From CBDHDJ01 sp965261645 (lineage in GTDB: Bacteria > Pseudomonadota > Alphaproteobacteria > SHVV01): 64,000 bases of DNA. Location of the stretch: NCBI GenBank assembly GCA_965261645.1, contig CBDHDJ010000003.1, positions 992,001 to 1,056,000 on the forward strand. The letters run 5' to 3'. The notes under the pieces were generated by a model, which saw only the letters and a program-made list of their open reading frames with translations, was not told where the DNA came from and did not search any database. The position numbers were made by a program, and so were the translations under genes. Positions 15,763-24,704 of this stretch are shown one piece after another. How positions within the stretch are numbered: the stretch's first letter is position 1; the number at the start of each line of letters is the position of its first letter.

Positions 15763-17232
15763 ATGTCCGAACTCTCCGCCGCACCCGACATCGACCTGCA
15801 GGGTCTCGAGTGGTTCAATGTGGATGCACCGCTCTCGCTGACCGACCTCAGCGGCAAATTCGTCATTCTCGATTTCTGGACCTTCTGCTGCATCAACTGC
15901 ATTCACGTGCTTGCGGCGCTGCGCAAGCTGGAGGCCAGATTTCCCGATCAGATCGCCGTCATCGGCGTGCATTCGCCGAAGTTCGCGGCCGAGAAGGAGC
16001 CCGACAAGCTGGCGCAGGCGATCGCGCGCTACGACATCGCCCACCCCGTGATCCAGGATCCCGAGCTTCGCCTGTGGCGCGCCTACGGCGTAAGCGCCTG
16101 GCCCACTCTCGCGTTCATCGATCCCGAGGGAACGCTCATAGGCCTCCAGACCGGCGAGGTGCCGCCCGACCGGCTCATCGAGCTCATGGGCGAGCTCGTG
16201 ACCAAGGCCGGCGAGGCCGGGATCTTGTCGCCGCGCCCGCTCGACCTCACCGGACCAAAGACGACGGGCGATCGCTTGGCTTTCCCCGGCAAGATGAAGC
16301 CCTGCACGGTGAACGGCGGGCGGGGCTGGGTCATCGCCGATTCGGGCCATCATCAAGTCGTCGTGCTCGATGAGGCGGGCAACGAACGCCACCGCTACGG
16401 CGCCGGCGCCGCCGGCTTTGTCGACGCGCCTGCCGATGAGGCGCGCTTCAACAGTCCCCAGGGCGTGATTGCCGCAGATGATGCCATCTTCGTCGCCGAC
16501 ACCGGCAACCACGCGATCCGCCGCATCGACGTGGCCACGGGCGACGTCGATACTCTCGCGGGCACCGGCGAGCGGGGCTCCCGGCTCGATCAACCGAGGC
16601 GCGCTGCGGATTTCCCGCTCGCCTCGGTATGGGACCTCGAGCTTGACGGCGAACGGCTTTATTTCGCCAACGCCGGGAGTCACCAGCTCGGCCTCCTCGA
16701 TCTCACGGCAGGTACCGTGGCGCGGCTCGCAGGCGAGGGCGGCGAGGACATCATCGATGGACAGGCGGCCGATGCGCTGCTCGCCCAGCCGAGCGGCCTT
16801 GCGCTCAGTGCCGAGCGTGACGTGCTCTACTTCGTGGACAGCGAAACCTCATCGCTCCGCGCCCTCACCCTGGACGGCGCGGCCGAGGTGCGCACCCTCG
16901 TCGGCACGGGGCTGTTCGATTTCGGCCACCGCAACGGCGATTTTTCCGGCGCTCTCTTTCAGCACCCGCTGGGCGTGGCGTGGCAGGAGGGCCGGCTTCT
17001 CGTTGCTGACAGCTACAACGGGCGCATTCGCATCGCCGATCTCGCCGGCGCGACCGTGTCCGACCTCGACGATGGCGATTTCGTCTGCGAGGACCCGCTC
17101 TGCCTGCCGATGGGTGAGCCCGCAGGGGTCGCCACCGACGGCGAGGGCCGCATCTTCATGAGCGATACCAACAGCCACCGCATTATCGCCTACCGCCCGG
17201 CCGAGGGCGCTTACAGCACCTGGTTCGCCTAA
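15763..17232 (+). CDS. thioredoxin-like / NHL-repeat protein
   Basis: A 489-residue two-domain protein. The N-terminal thioredoxin fold (about residues 10-165) has the redox motif WTFCCINC (Cys42, Cys43, Cys46) and the cis-Pro segment VSAWPTLAFID. The C-terminal half (about 170-489) is an NHL beta-propeller with repeats such as FNSPQGVIAADDAIFVADTG, LYFANAGSHQLGLLDL, LLVADSYNGRIRIADL and IFMSDTNSHRIIAYRP. It resembles NHLRC2-type proteins, whose biochemical role is not settled. No signal peptide is present, so a cytoplasmic location is likely. The gene stands alone, ending in a strong terminator, and shares its upstream region with the FNR-box usp gene. Confidence 0.9.
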   Translation: MSELSAAPDIDLQGLEWFNVDAPLSLTDLSGKFVILDFWTFCCINCIHVLAALRKLEARFPDQIAVIGVHSPKFAAEKEPDKLAQAIARYDIAHPVIQDPELRLWRAYGVSAWPTLAFIDPEGTLIGLQTGEVPPDRLIELMGELVTKAGEAGILSPRPLDLTGPKTTGDRLAFPGKMKPCTVNGGRGWVIADSGHHQVVVLDEAGNERHRYGAGAAGFVDAPADEARFNSPQGVIAADDAIFVADTGNHAIRRIDVATGDVDTLAGTGERGSRLDQPRRAADFPLASVWDLELDGERLYFANAGSHQLGLLDLTAGTVARLAGEGGEDIIDGQAADALLAQPSGLALSAERDVLYFVDSETSSLRALTLDGAAEVRTLVGTGLFDFGHRNGDFSGALFQHPLGVAWQEGRLLVADSYNGRIRIADLAGATVSDLDDGDFVCEDPLCLPMGEPAGVATDGEGRIFMSDTNSHRIIAYRPAEGAYSTWFA

Positions 17233-17236
17233 GAAA

Positions 17237-17259
17237 ACGCCCGGGACGGGCCCGGGCGT
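17237..17259. terminator. intrinsic terminator hairpin
   Basis: ACGCCCGGG and CCCGGGCGT form a perfect 9-bp stem around a 5-base loop directly after the thioredoxin-NHL stop, followed on the plus strand by CTTAAAGGGTTTT. On the other strand AAAA follows less favourably, so it mainly terminates the plus-strand gene. It lies between two convergent genes. Confidence 0.75.
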
Positions 17260-17283
17260 CTTAAAGGGTTTTGGCGGAAGTTA

Positions 17284-17932
17284 TTACTCGGCCGCTTGCT
17301 CCTGCTCGGGCATTGGCGGCACGGTCGCGACGAAACTTTGGCGTTCGTTGAGCTTGGCAAACCAGGCGTTGAGCGCGACCTTGCCCTTGAGAGCCTCCTG
17401 GCCCTCGGGGATCATGTTGAGCCAGAACAGGATCGGCGCGACGAATAAGTCGGCCAACGAGCACTCGTCCCCGGCCAGATAGGGCGTCTTGGTGGGCTGC
17501 TTGTTCGCGACCGACAGGCAGTATTCGAGGTGCGGCTGGGCCTCCTTGATGATGTCCTCGTCGGTCTCGCCGCCGCGCGACGGCACCACCACGCGCTGCC
17601 ACACCACCTTGCGGATGGCGTAGGGATAGGGCGTAGGGATAGATGTAATCGATCGTGCTGGTGATCCGCGCGCGCGCCAAGGTGTCCGCCGGCTGGAGCG
17701 CGGGGCCATCAAAGGTGCCGTCGACATAGGTCGCGATCGCGAGGCTCTCGAAGAGCTGCACATCACCGTGCGTCATCGTCGGGACCTTGGCGAAGGGGTG
17801 CAGCGCCTTGTGCGCATCGGAGCCAAACTCGAACTCCCCAAAACTATAAGGCGCGCTTTTCTCCTCGAGCGCCAATCGCGCGGTCCGCACATAGGTGCTC
17901 TGCGGCGGGCCGTAGATAATCACATCAGCCAT
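17284..17932 (-). pseudogene. glutathione S-transferase broken by a 13-bp tandem duplication
   Basis: A GST-family gene. The start MADVIIYGPPQSTYVRTARL and the N-terminal thioredoxin-like domain (KVPTMTHGDVQLFESLAIATYV) are normal. After STIDYIYPYA the frame shifts because a 13-bp unit (CTATCCCTACGCC on the coding strand) is present twice. Removing one unit restores IYPYAIRKVVWQRVVVPSRG. The C-terminal helical domain then continues intact through YLAGDECSLADLFVAPILFW to the stop at 17284. As it stands the protein would have a wrong C-terminal half. The two frames together give about 212 residues, a normal GST length. Confidence 0.9.
17617..17642. repeat. 13-bp tandem duplication inside the GST gene
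   Basis: GGCGTAGGGATAG occurs twice in direct succession (17617-17629 and 17630-17642). The second copy adds 13 bases, one more than a multiple of three, and causes the GST frameshift. Confidence 0.97.
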
Positions 17933-17969
17933 TGGTCATCCTCCTGTTTTCTGAAATATCGGTTGAACC

Positions 17970-18407
17970 TTACAAAACGGCGTCGAGACAATTCAGCGAG
18001 CTCGTCCAGCCCTGGCCGTGCAGGTCGCGGGATTCCGCATCGAGGAAGAACTCGTGCACAAGCGTGATTTCGGTGCCGCCATCGACCTCACGGAACTCGA
18101 CGGTGACCTGAGTCTCGTGGCCGGGTTTTCCATCCTCCTGCTCCCACGCAAAGGTGAAGACCAGCCGGTCGAACGGGCTGACCTCCTTGAACAGGCCGCC
18201 GACCCACATATCGTTACCGTCCGGACTGGTCATGCAGGTCCGATAATGGCCACCGGGCGTCGATTCGTAGCTATCGATGGTCGCCTTGTGGCCCTCGGGG
18301 CCCCACCAGTGCTTGAGCGCCTCGGGGTCCGTCCAGGCGCGAAACACCTTTTCGCGGGGCGCATCGAAGACACGGGTCAAACGGAGGACCGTGTCTTCTT
18401 CAGGAAC
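17970..18407 (-). CDS. SRPBCC/AHSA1-family protein
   Basis: A helix-grip-fold ligand-binding protein: LRLTRVFDAPREKVFRAWTD, then PEALKHWWGPEGHKATIDSY, GNDMWVGGLFKEVSPFDRLV, QVTVEFREVDGGTEITLVHE and a final LHGQGWTSSLNCLDAVL. This is the common AHSA1 domain found beside ArsR regulators; the ligand is unknown. The frame is open far upstream, but no ATG or GTG lies between the ArsR stop (18400) and the domain. The only start-like codon is a TTG at 18380 inside the first strand. Translation is probably coupled to arsR. The start is uncertain. Confidence 0.8.
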   Translation of the reverse strand, partial: VPEEDTVLRLTRVFDAPREKVFRAWTDPEALKHWWGPEGHKATIDSYESTPGGHYRTCMTSPDGNDMWVGGLFKEVSPFDRLVFTFAWEQEDGKPGHETQVTVEFREVDGGTEITLVHEFFLDAESRDLHGQGWTSSLNCLDAVL

Positions 18408-18780
18408 TGTCGTTGTCTGTGGATTCGGATCCGCCGTCGGTTTCCTCCTCTTTGGCCGTCTCCTCGAGGTAGCGAGAGAGTTTGTCGAACTGGTCCTCCC
18501 AGAACTTCTGATAGTGCTCGATCCACTCGTGGGCGCGCTTGAGCGGCGCCGGATCGAGTTGACAGCGATGAATACGTCCATCCTTGTGGCGAACGATAAG
18601 CCCGGCCGCCTCGAGCCCTTTGAGATGGCGTGAGATCGCGGGCAGGGATATTTCGAAAGGCTCCGCCAACTCGCCAACCGAAGCTTCGCCCAGGGTGAGC
18701 CGGGCCAGGATGGCGCGGCGTGTCGGATCGGCGAGCGCGCCAAACGTGCGGTCGAGGGTTTCGCTCGAATACTTAACCAT
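18400..18780 (-). CDS. ArsR-family transcriptional regulator
   Basis: A 126-residue winged-helix repressor beginning MVKYSSETLDRTFGALADPT at 18780. The helix-turn-helix is in RRAILARLTLGEASVGELAE and ISLPAISRHLKGLEAAGLIV, and the wing in RHKDGRIHRCQLDP. The metal-binding Cys box of arsenic/cadmium sensors is absent, as usual for ArsR members paired with an SRPBCC gene. It ends overlapping the SRPBCC frame on the same strand, so the two form an operon. The AT-rich TTGGTTAAATATAGG just upstream is a plausible promoter/operator region for autoregulation. Confidence 0.92.
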   Translation of the reverse strand: MVKYSSETLDRTFGALADPTRRAILARLTLGEASVGELAEPFEISLPAISRHLKGLEAAGLIVRHKDGRIHRCQLDPAPLKRAHEWIEHYQKFWEDQFDKLSRYLEETAKEEETDGGSESTDNDSS

Positions 18781-18875
18781 TTGGTTAAATATAGGACCTG
18801 CTCCCGCTTTGTCAAGCCTAGCCGGGTCGATGACGAGACCGAGCGCCAGGGCGGCGGCGGTTCGGTCCCTGGACG

Positions 18876-19562
18876 TCACGCAGGAATCGCGGATGCGCCG
18901 AAAATGCTCGTGTGGATGTAGAGCAGGAACATGTAAATCACGACGGCGAGGGCCATCCGCCACCAGCCGGTCTCATTCAATTGCAAAGAGTTTCGCCCGG
19001 CCAGAATGGCGACCAAAGGTACGAGCGGCGTCGCCGCCGCGAAGCGCGCCCAGACCTCGGGCGCCCGGCGGCGCAGGCGAGCATCAATCAGAAAGGGCCC
19101 GATGAGGGCCAGCACGAGAAGCCCGCCGAAGAAGATCAGCGAGGCCACATCGCCGTTGGCGAGAAGGTGGGCCGCCGCCCATAGTACGATCGCCCAGAGA
19201 AACGGATGGCGCGTCACGCGAAAGATGCCGACCGCCGGATTGGCAAGCGCCGCATCGAGGCCGACCGAAGTGGGATTGGGTGAGGAAAAGGCGCACACCA
19301 ACAGCAGGAGAGCAAACGGCATGGCAATCACCGGCCCGTACCCCAGCCAGCCGCCGGCCCACAGCGGCTCATGCGGTGCAGCGCTGAAGGCGGCGACGTA
19401 CCACACCAGCGCGAGCGCCGCGGCAAGCGAGAACAAGGCGAGATAAACCCGCTCGCCGATGAGGTTGACGATGAAGCGGCGAATCGGCGTTCCCGGGATC
19501 ACGAAATGGATGCCGAGAAAGACCGCCCCGGCGTACACCAGCTCCTCGATCGTGCCCGTCAC
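18876..19562 (-). CDS. NnrU-family membrane protein
   Basis: A 228-residue integral membrane protein with about six hydrophobic segments. NnrU features include IHFVIPGTPIRRFIVNLIGE, the membrane-buried NPAVGIFRVTRHPFLWAIVL (conserved RHP motif also seen in isoprenylcysteine methyltransferase-like proteins), and FGGLLVLALIGPFLIDARLR. NnrU is linked to nitric oxide metabolism in denitrifiers, but the family is widespread and its exact role is unclear. No denitrification genes are nearby. It lies downstream of, and convergent with, nothing obvious; the arsR gene starts 96 bases further along the same strand. Confidence 0.88.
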   Translation of the reverse strand: MTGTIEELVYAGAVFLGIHFVIPGTPIRRFIVNLIGERVYLALFSLAAALALVWYVAAFSAAPHEPLWAGGWLGYGPVIAMPFALLLLVCAFSSPNPTSVGLDAALANPAVGIFRVTRHPFLWAIVLWAAAHLLANGDVASLIFFGGLLVLALIGPFLIDARLRRRAPEVWARFAAATPLVPLVAILAGRNSLQLNETGWWRMALAVVIYMFLLYIHTSIFGASAIPA

Positions 19563-19626
19563 GACCCGGGCTCCACCGGCGGCGGGAAACGATGCGCTCG
19601 ACCCGCCACCCGGCCCTTATCCGCGT

Positions 19627-19884
19627 TCAATGGGAAACCGACAGGGCCGCGACGCGGCCTGCTTCCGTCAGGTTGCATACCAGCCAGTCCGGCTTGATGG
19701 GGTTGTAGAACCAGGGCTCAGCCCAGCCGCGCCGAATACAGGCACGAATCGTTTGCGGATTAATTTGCTGGCCTTCCTCATCGAACAAGGGGAGCTTGCC
19801 GCCGGGTTGCTTCAGTCCACGCATGAGGTAACGACGTTGAGCCACCGTCGACCGTACCGATTCCGCCTGCTCGGCCATGGCCAA
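19627..19884 (-). CDS. small conserved hypothetical protein
   Basis: An 85-residue basic protein, starting MAMAEQAESVRSTVAQRRYL (an alternative ATG lies at 19878). The central block RGLKQPGGKLPLFDEEGQQI, then IRACIRRGWAEPWFYNPIKP and DWLVCNLTEAGRVAAL, looks like a compact winged-helix-type fold of a kind I have seen annotated only as hypothetical in alphaproteobacteria. No signal peptide or membrane segment. Function unknown. It stands alone 65 bases from nnrU. Confidence 0.7.
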   Translation of the reverse strand: MAMAEQAESVRSTVAQRRYLMRGLKQPGGKLPLFDEEGQQINPQTIRACIRRGWAEPWFYNPIKPDWLVCNLTEAGRVAALSVSH

Positions 19885-20152
19885 AGCCTAGCGCAAGCGA
19901 TTCGCGGCGACCAGCGCGGCCCTCACACCGAATTGGCGTTTGTTGCCGCGCCTACATTCCGATAAAACCCTCAAGGGATAAGTAGAATCCCCTAATAGCC
20001 TGCGATAACAACAGGCGGAATGCGATATCGAGGACTGGACGGGCTCCGATGCAAGGCAATGCGCGTGACGCGGCGATTCAGGTGTGCTGGCGAGGACCAC
20101 TTCGCGGCGAGCGGCCCAGCCCTTATTACCGCGGTGAGCCACAGCTCACGTG
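19885..20152. other. intergenic region between divergent genes
   Basis: About 265 bases between the small hypothetical gene (minus) and the ADP-ribosylglycohydrolase-like gene (plus). It contains AAGGGATAAGTAGAATCCCC near 19976-19993, a looser version of the GGGGAATCCCC palindromes seen elsewhere. No gene or RNA was recognised. Confidence 0.4.
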
Positions 20153-21076
20153 ATGGCCCCTCCAACGCTCGAAGCCAAATTTCTCGGTTGCATGGTTGGC
20201 AGCGCGCTCGGCGATGCGTTGGGCGAACTCGCCGGCGTTCACTACACCCCGGAAGATCTGATCAATTGGATCGGCGGAGCGGACAGCCTGAAATACACCG
20301 ACGAGACCGCGATGGCCATCGGCCTCGCAGAGGCGATTGCCGATCTCGGCGACGTCGATCCCCAGCAACTGGGCGAGATCATCCGCACGAAATATTCACG
20401 CGAGCCGTGGCGCGGTTACGGCCACACAACAGCGCAGGTGTTCGCCCTCGTTGGCCGGAGCAAGATACCCTTCGTCGAAGCCGCCGGGAGCCTGAACGGC
20501 GGCCGCGGCTCGGACGGCAATGGCGCCGCCAAGCGGATCGCGCCGCTCGGGCTCGCGTTTTGCAATGCCGCCGATTTGCGTGAGAAAGCGGGGAACTCGG
20601 CGCGGGTCACCCACACCCATCCGGTCGGCATCGACGGCGCCGCCGTGCAGGCGTGGGCCATCGCCTACGTCGTCAAGCTCGATCCCAGCGCGCCGTTCCC
20701 TATAGCGGATTTCTGCGAAGGACTTGTGCGTTTCGCTGAGACGAACCAGATGCGCCGGAAACTTGTGGATGTGATCGCCGCCCTCGCTGAGCAGCTGTCC
20801 GACGAGGAGGCCGCCGCACAATTGGGCAACGGCAACCATGTCGTCGAGTCCGTGTCGTTCGCTCTGTACGCGTTCTTGCACCACCTCGATTCCTTCGAGG
20901 AGTGCCTGTTCTGCGCGATATTGCATGGCGGCGAACGGGAATCGCTCGGCGCGATGGCCTGCGCCCTGTCCGGCGCCTATCTGGGCATCGAAGAAATTCC
21001 CAAGATCTGGCGCGACAAAGTCGAGGACCACGCTCTGATAGAGGAACTCGCGCGCAAGCTCATCTACATGGCCTAG
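20153..21076 (+). CDS. ADP-ribosylglycohydrolase-like protein, degenerate metal sites
   Basis: A 307-residue all-helical protein of the DraG/ARH fold; intact members remove ADP-ribose from proteins using two Mg ions. The fold motifs are clear: FLGCMVGSALGDALGELAGV at the start, GRGSDGNGAAKRIAPLGLAF in the middle and ACALSGAYLGIEEIP at the end. The metal-binding motifs deviate. The usual TDDT is TDET (residues 49-52), and the usual GGDTDT is GGERES (259-264), losing at least two acidic ligands. It may be a non-catalytic ADP-ribose binder or have changed chemistry. The ATG at 20153 was chosen over a GTG three bases earlier. It is a lone gene with no ADP-ribosyltransferase nearby. Confidence 0.85.
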   Translation: MAPPTLEAKFLGCMVGSALGDALGELAGVHYTPEDLINWIGGADSLKYTDETAMAIGLAEAIADLGDVDPQQLGEIIRTKYSREPWRGYGHTTAQVFALVGRSKIPFVEAAGSLNGGRGSDGNGAAKRIAPLGLAFCNAADLREKAGNSARVTHTHPVGIDGAAVQAWAIAYVVKLDPSAPFPIADFCEGLVRFAETNQMRRKLVDVIAALAEQLSDEEAAAQLGNGNHVVESVSFALYAFLHHLDSFEECLFCAILHGGERESLGAMACALSGAYLGIEEIPKIWRDKVEDHALIEELARKLIYMA

Positions 21077-21121
21077 CGCGGCCCGCCACGACACGCGCTC
21101 AAGTTTGGCGCGCGATCTCTG

Positions 21122-21766
21122 CTACTCCATGGTTGTCAGCGTCCACTCGACGACGCCTTTGGTCACCTTCCCGAGCGCTTCGTCGAACGCCGCGATTACC
21201 GATGGAAAGGAGGAATCCGCGGCCCTGATCCGGCTCTCGAAGGTCCGCGAGGCGATGATCGTGCGCTGGGTCTGTTTGACGACCTTGGCGTTGATGCGCA
21301 CCCGTATGTTCGGGATGCGGGCGCCGTCGAAATACTCGGCCTGGAACTCCCGGAGCTCCGTCTTGAGGTTGTAATCCGAGCGCAGGCCGATCGCCTGCCG
21401 GCCGACCGCGACGATCCTTTCGGTATTCTCAAAGGACTCGATGAGCAGCGTCTGGACGAGCTCCGGTGCGATCTCGGTAAAGCGGACATCGGCGAAATAT
21501 TCGAATTCCAGCGGATTCGACTTGAGCGCGATGCGGAAGGTTTCAAGCCCGCCGGCAGCGATCGGTTTTTCCACCACGAGCTGCGAGCGCACCTCGGGGA
21601 GACCGGCGCTGAAGGTGCTCTTGGGCGACGGGGTATAAAGCGTCGGCGCCGGCCCTTGGCCCGGGAGCATGCCGGCGCAACCGGCAAGTATCAACAGACC
21701 GGTGAGTAGGATGGCCCGCCACGGTCTTACAAGGCGGGCTCCCCCGACCCCTGCCCCGCCGCTCAT
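21122..21766 (-). CDS. ABC-type transport auxiliary lipoprotein (Mla system)
   Basis: A 214-residue lipoprotein with signal peptide VRPWRAILLTGLLILAGCAG (lipobox LAGC), then TLYTPSPKSTFSAGLPEVRS typical of the ABC-transporter auxiliary (PqiC/DUF330-like) family. It should sit in the periplasm attached to a membrane and assist the MCE-type lipid transporter. It overlaps the mlaD stop by 4 bases and is the last gene of the mlaE-mlaF-mlaD operon. No lesion is visible. Confidence 0.88.
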   Translation of the reverse strand: MSGGAGVGGARLVRPWRAILLTGLLILAGCAGMLPGQGPAPTLYTPSPKSTFSAGLPEVRSQLVVEKPIAAGGLETFRIALKSNPLEFEYFADVRFTEIAPELVQTLLIESFENTERIVAVGRQAIGLRSDYNLKTELREFQAEYFDGARIPNIRVRINAKVVKQTQRTIIASRTFESRIRAADSSFPSVIAAFDEALGKVTKGVVEWTLTTME

Positions 21767-22770
21767 CGCGCTTCGAAGCCCTGCTGGGCGTCACCGAACA
21801 GAAAGCGCGCCGGATCGCTTTCGATTTGCGCCGCGAGGCGCGTCAGGTTCTCGGTGAGATCGCGCATCTCGGTGATCAGCCGCGCCAACTCATAGAGGCC
21901 CTCGCTGGAAAACTCGTTGATCGGGCCCCGGTTCTCGGCGATGAGTTCAGTGACCTGCACACCCGCCTGGTCGAGCGATTGCGCCGTCTTGCGGGCGTCG
22001 GCGACGAGCAGCCGAATGTCGTTGTCCACCAGCTCGTCCACACCGGCCATGGAGCCCCGCGCCACGGCGAGGGTTTCATCAACGCTGTCGATGAGCCCCT
22101 CGGCGCGCGTTGCGATCCTGTTGACGGAGGCCGCCGCCTCGCGCATGTCGCCCGATGACGCCTCGAGATCCTCGATAAGCCGGCCAATCTTGTCTTGGCG
22201 TGTGGCAAACGTAGCGGTCACCGTGCGCACGTTCTCCAGGATCTCCGCAACGGCGCGGCGGTTGTCCGCATCGAGCAGCCTGGCCGCGCGGTCCATGAGA
22301 ACAATGAAGCGATTGATCGCCTGTGGCGCGCCGGCGAAGAGCTCCTGAAACGGCGAGGGCTTCGAGGCGATGACGGGGAGCTCCTCGTCCGGACCGGTCT
22401 CGATCGGCGGGCTGTCGAGGGAGCCGCCGGTAATCTGCACCTGGGAGATACCAGTGATCCCCTTGATCTCCAGCGATGCAACCGAATCCTGACTGATCGG
22501 CGTCGTGCCGGCGAGCTCGATCGTGACGCGCACGCGGCTCGGATCGTCCGGGTGAAGCTCGATCAACGTCACGCTACCCACCGGGATGCCGTTGTAAAGC
22601 ACATCGCTGCCCTTGGTCAGCCCCGTGACCGAACCTTCAAAATCGACGTGGTAGCGGGCGAATTCCTGATCGATCTCGACCTTCGCGAGCCAGATGATGA
22701 ACGCGAAGATCCCGGCGATCACCGCCAGGACGAAACCACCAATGAGGAGGTAAGAGGCATTGGTCTCCAT
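21763..22770 (-). CDS. mlaD: MCE/MlaD-family lipid transport protein
   Basis: A 335-residue periplasmic substrate-binding subunit anchored by one N-terminal helix (YLLIGGFVLAVIAGIFAFII). The MCE domain (about residues 38-120) contains FEGSVTGLTKGSDVLYNGIP and VTIELAGTTPISQDSVASLE. A long helical tail (about 150-330), ending LARLITEMRDLTENLTRLAA, probably forms the tunnel or coiled-coil part. It should form a hexameric ring carrying phospholipid between MlaC and the inner-membrane MlaEF complex. The gene follows mlaF by 9 bases and overlaps the lipoprotein gene. Confidence 0.93.
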   Translation of the reverse strand: METNASYLLIGGFVLAVIAGIFAFIIWLAKVEIDQEFARYHVDFEGSVTGLTKGSDVLYNGIPVGSVTLIELHPDDPSRVRVTIELAGTTPISQDSVASLEIKGITGISQVQITGGSLDSPPIETGPDEELPVIASKPSPFQELFAGAPQAINRFIVLMDRAARLLDADNRRAVAEILENVRTVTATFATRQDKIGRLIEDLEASSGDMREAAASVNRIATRAEGLIDSVDETLAVARGSMAGVDELVDNDIRLLVADARKTAQSLDQAGVQVTELIAENRGPINEFSSEGLYELARLITEMRDLTENLTRLAAQIESDPARFLFGDAQQGFEAR

Positions 22771-22779
22771 GACCTCGCG

Positions 22780-23556
22780 TCAAGGCGAACCGGCCGCGGC
22801 GGCGCGGGCGCGCGGGCCGTGGAAATACTCGCGCACCCAGGGGTGATCTTCCTTGAGCATCTCGTCCATCGACCCGGCCAGGAGAACCCTTTTTTCCGCT
22901 AACACCGCGATACGGTCGCAGATTGTATGAAGGCTGTCCAGATCGTGGGTCACCATGAAAACGGCCAGCCCGAGCGCACGTTGCAGCCGCAGGATGAGTT
23001 GGTCGAACGCCGCCGCACCGATCGGGTCGAGGCCCGCGGTCGGCTCGTCCAGGAACAGGATCCTGGGATCGAGGGCGAGCGCCCGCGCCAGTCCGGCACG
23101 TTTGCGCATACCGCCGGACAGCTCGGAGGGATACTTGGTCGAGGCATCGGGCGGCAGGCCCACCATGCTGAGCTTGAGCGCCGCTATCTGGTCGATCAAT
23201 TCCAGCGACAGCTCGGTATGCTCCTTGAGCGGCACCTCGATGTTCTGCGCGACCGTCATCGAGCTGAACAGAGCGCCGTCCTGAAACAGGACGCCCCAAA
23301 CGCTTTCGAGCTGGCGCCTGGCCGCCCCATCCATATCCGCCACATCCTGGCCGAACATCTCGATGGTCCCGGCGACCGGATTGTTGAGGCCGACGATGGT
23401 GCGCAAGAGTACCGACTTGCCCGTGCCCGATCCGCCCACGACACACATAATCTCGCCTACGCGCACGTCAAGGTCGAGATTTTCGTAAATGACGGTTGGA
23501 CCGAACTGCGTGCGCAGTCCGCGGATGCGGATCGCCAGCGGCTCGCTCTCGCTCAT
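22780..23556 (-). CDS. mlaF: Mla lipid ABC transporter ATP-binding protein
   Basis: A 258-residue ABC ATPase starting MSESEPLAIRIRGLRTQFGP. Walker A is GGSGTGKS, the signature is ELSGGMRKRAGLARALALDP (SGGM, as in Mkl/MlaF proteins), Walker B is ILFLDEPTAGLDP, and the switch His is in VTHDLDSLH. It drives lipid movement through the MlaE permease encoded 2 bases upstream. Its length is typical, with a short variable C-terminal tail. The gene is intact even though its partner mlaE carries a stop. Confidence 0.95.
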   Translation of the reverse strand: MSESEPLAIRIRGLRTQFGPTVIYENLDLDVRVGEIMCVVGGSGTGKSVLLRTIVGLNNPVAGTIEMFGQDVADMDGAARRQLESVWGVLFQDGALFSSMTVAQNIEVPLKEHTELSLELIDQIAALKLSMVGLPPDASTKYPSELSGGMRKRAGLARALALDPRILFLDEPTAGLDPIGAAAFDQLILRLQRALGLAVFMVTHDLDSLHTICDRIAVLAEKRVLLAGSMDEMLKEDHPWVREYFHGPRARAAAAGSP

Positions 23557-23558
23557 CC

Positions 23559-24704
23559 TCAAATCCCGATATAGGCGAAGAAGACCGAGAAGATAGCATC
23601 GAACACGATGACCAGGAAGATCGCCTCCACGACCGCGCGCGTCGTGCGTTGGCCCACGCTTTCGGCGCTTCCTTCGACTTTGAGGCCCTCGAAACAGCCG
23701 ATCATGGCGATGAGGAAGGCGAACACCGGCGCCTTGATGATCCCGACCAGGAACGTCCACAGTCCGACGGCGCCGTGCAGCCGCTCGATGAAAATGGCCG
23801 GCGAGATATCGAGTGCAATCCACGCCATCAACCCGCCGCCGAGCAGGCCCATCAAATCGGCGAAGAACGCGAGGAGCGGCAGCGCGATGACCAGCGCCAA
23901 CAGACGGGGCAGCACGAGCACCTCGATGGGATCGAGGCCGAGGGTGCGCATGGCGTCGACCTCCTCGTTGACCTTCATCGAGCCGATCTGCGCGGTAAAG
24001 GCGCTGCCCGACCGACCGGCGACGACGATGGCGGTGAGCAGGATGCCGATCTCGCGGAGAACCGAGATGCTGAGCAGATTCACGACGAAGACCTGGGCGC
24101 CGAAGCGCTGCAGCTGATCGGCGCCCTGATAGGCGAGGACGACTCCGATGAGGAAGCCAAGCAAGCCCACGATGGGTTAAGCGTTCAGGCCGACCTCCTC
24201 CATGTGATAAACGAGCGAGGTGAGCCGAAGCCGCCGCGGCTGGGCGATCGTGCGCCCCACTGTCGCGATGATCTGGCCGAAAAAGCCGATGAGCTCGAAC
24301 GTCTCATCGGCGTAATCGATAGTCGCCTCGCCGACGCGGTTGACGCAGCGGATGACGGGATTGACGTAGGGCGGCTCGATGTCACAAGGATTGTCGTTGG
24401 TCTCCATCTGTTCGATGAGGACCTGGTGCGTAGGTTTCGCGCCTGTGATTTCGACTTCGAGGCCGGCGGCGCGCAACTCCTTGATGGTGCGGTAGAGAAC
24501 CCAGGCCCCAGCGGTATCGAGCAAATCTACACCGGCAAGGTCGAGCCGCACGGATTGCCGCGCGGCGGGGATGGCAGCGCGGAGTTGGCCCTCGAGCGCC
24601 GCTATGGTTTCCAGATCCCAGCGCCCCGCCGCCGTGAGGACGAACCGCCCCTCGCGCTCGGCCGTTTCGAGCCAACCGCCATCCACCGTGGCTTCAGCCG
24701 TCAT
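23559..24704 (-). pseudogene. mlaE: Mla permease (STAS-MlaE fusion) with in-frame stop
   Basis: Inner-membrane permease of the Mla lipid transporter. The start MTAEATVDGGWLETAEREGR at 24704 leads a STAS domain (about residues 10-105, with DLAGVDLLDTAGAWVL). The MlaE domain follows: LIGFFGQIIATVGRTIAQPR, then LAYQGADQLQRFGAQVFVVN, VAGRSGSAFTAQIGSMKVNE and EVDAMRTLGLDPIEVLVLPR. A TAA at 24177-24179 sits between VYHMEEVGLNA and PIVGLLGFLIG, where relatives have Leu (TTA or CTT), so one base change explains it. The frame is otherwise intact. Restart at a GTG four codons later would make a 203-residue product lacking STAS and the first helix. A base error in the sequence is possible. Confidence 0.9.
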
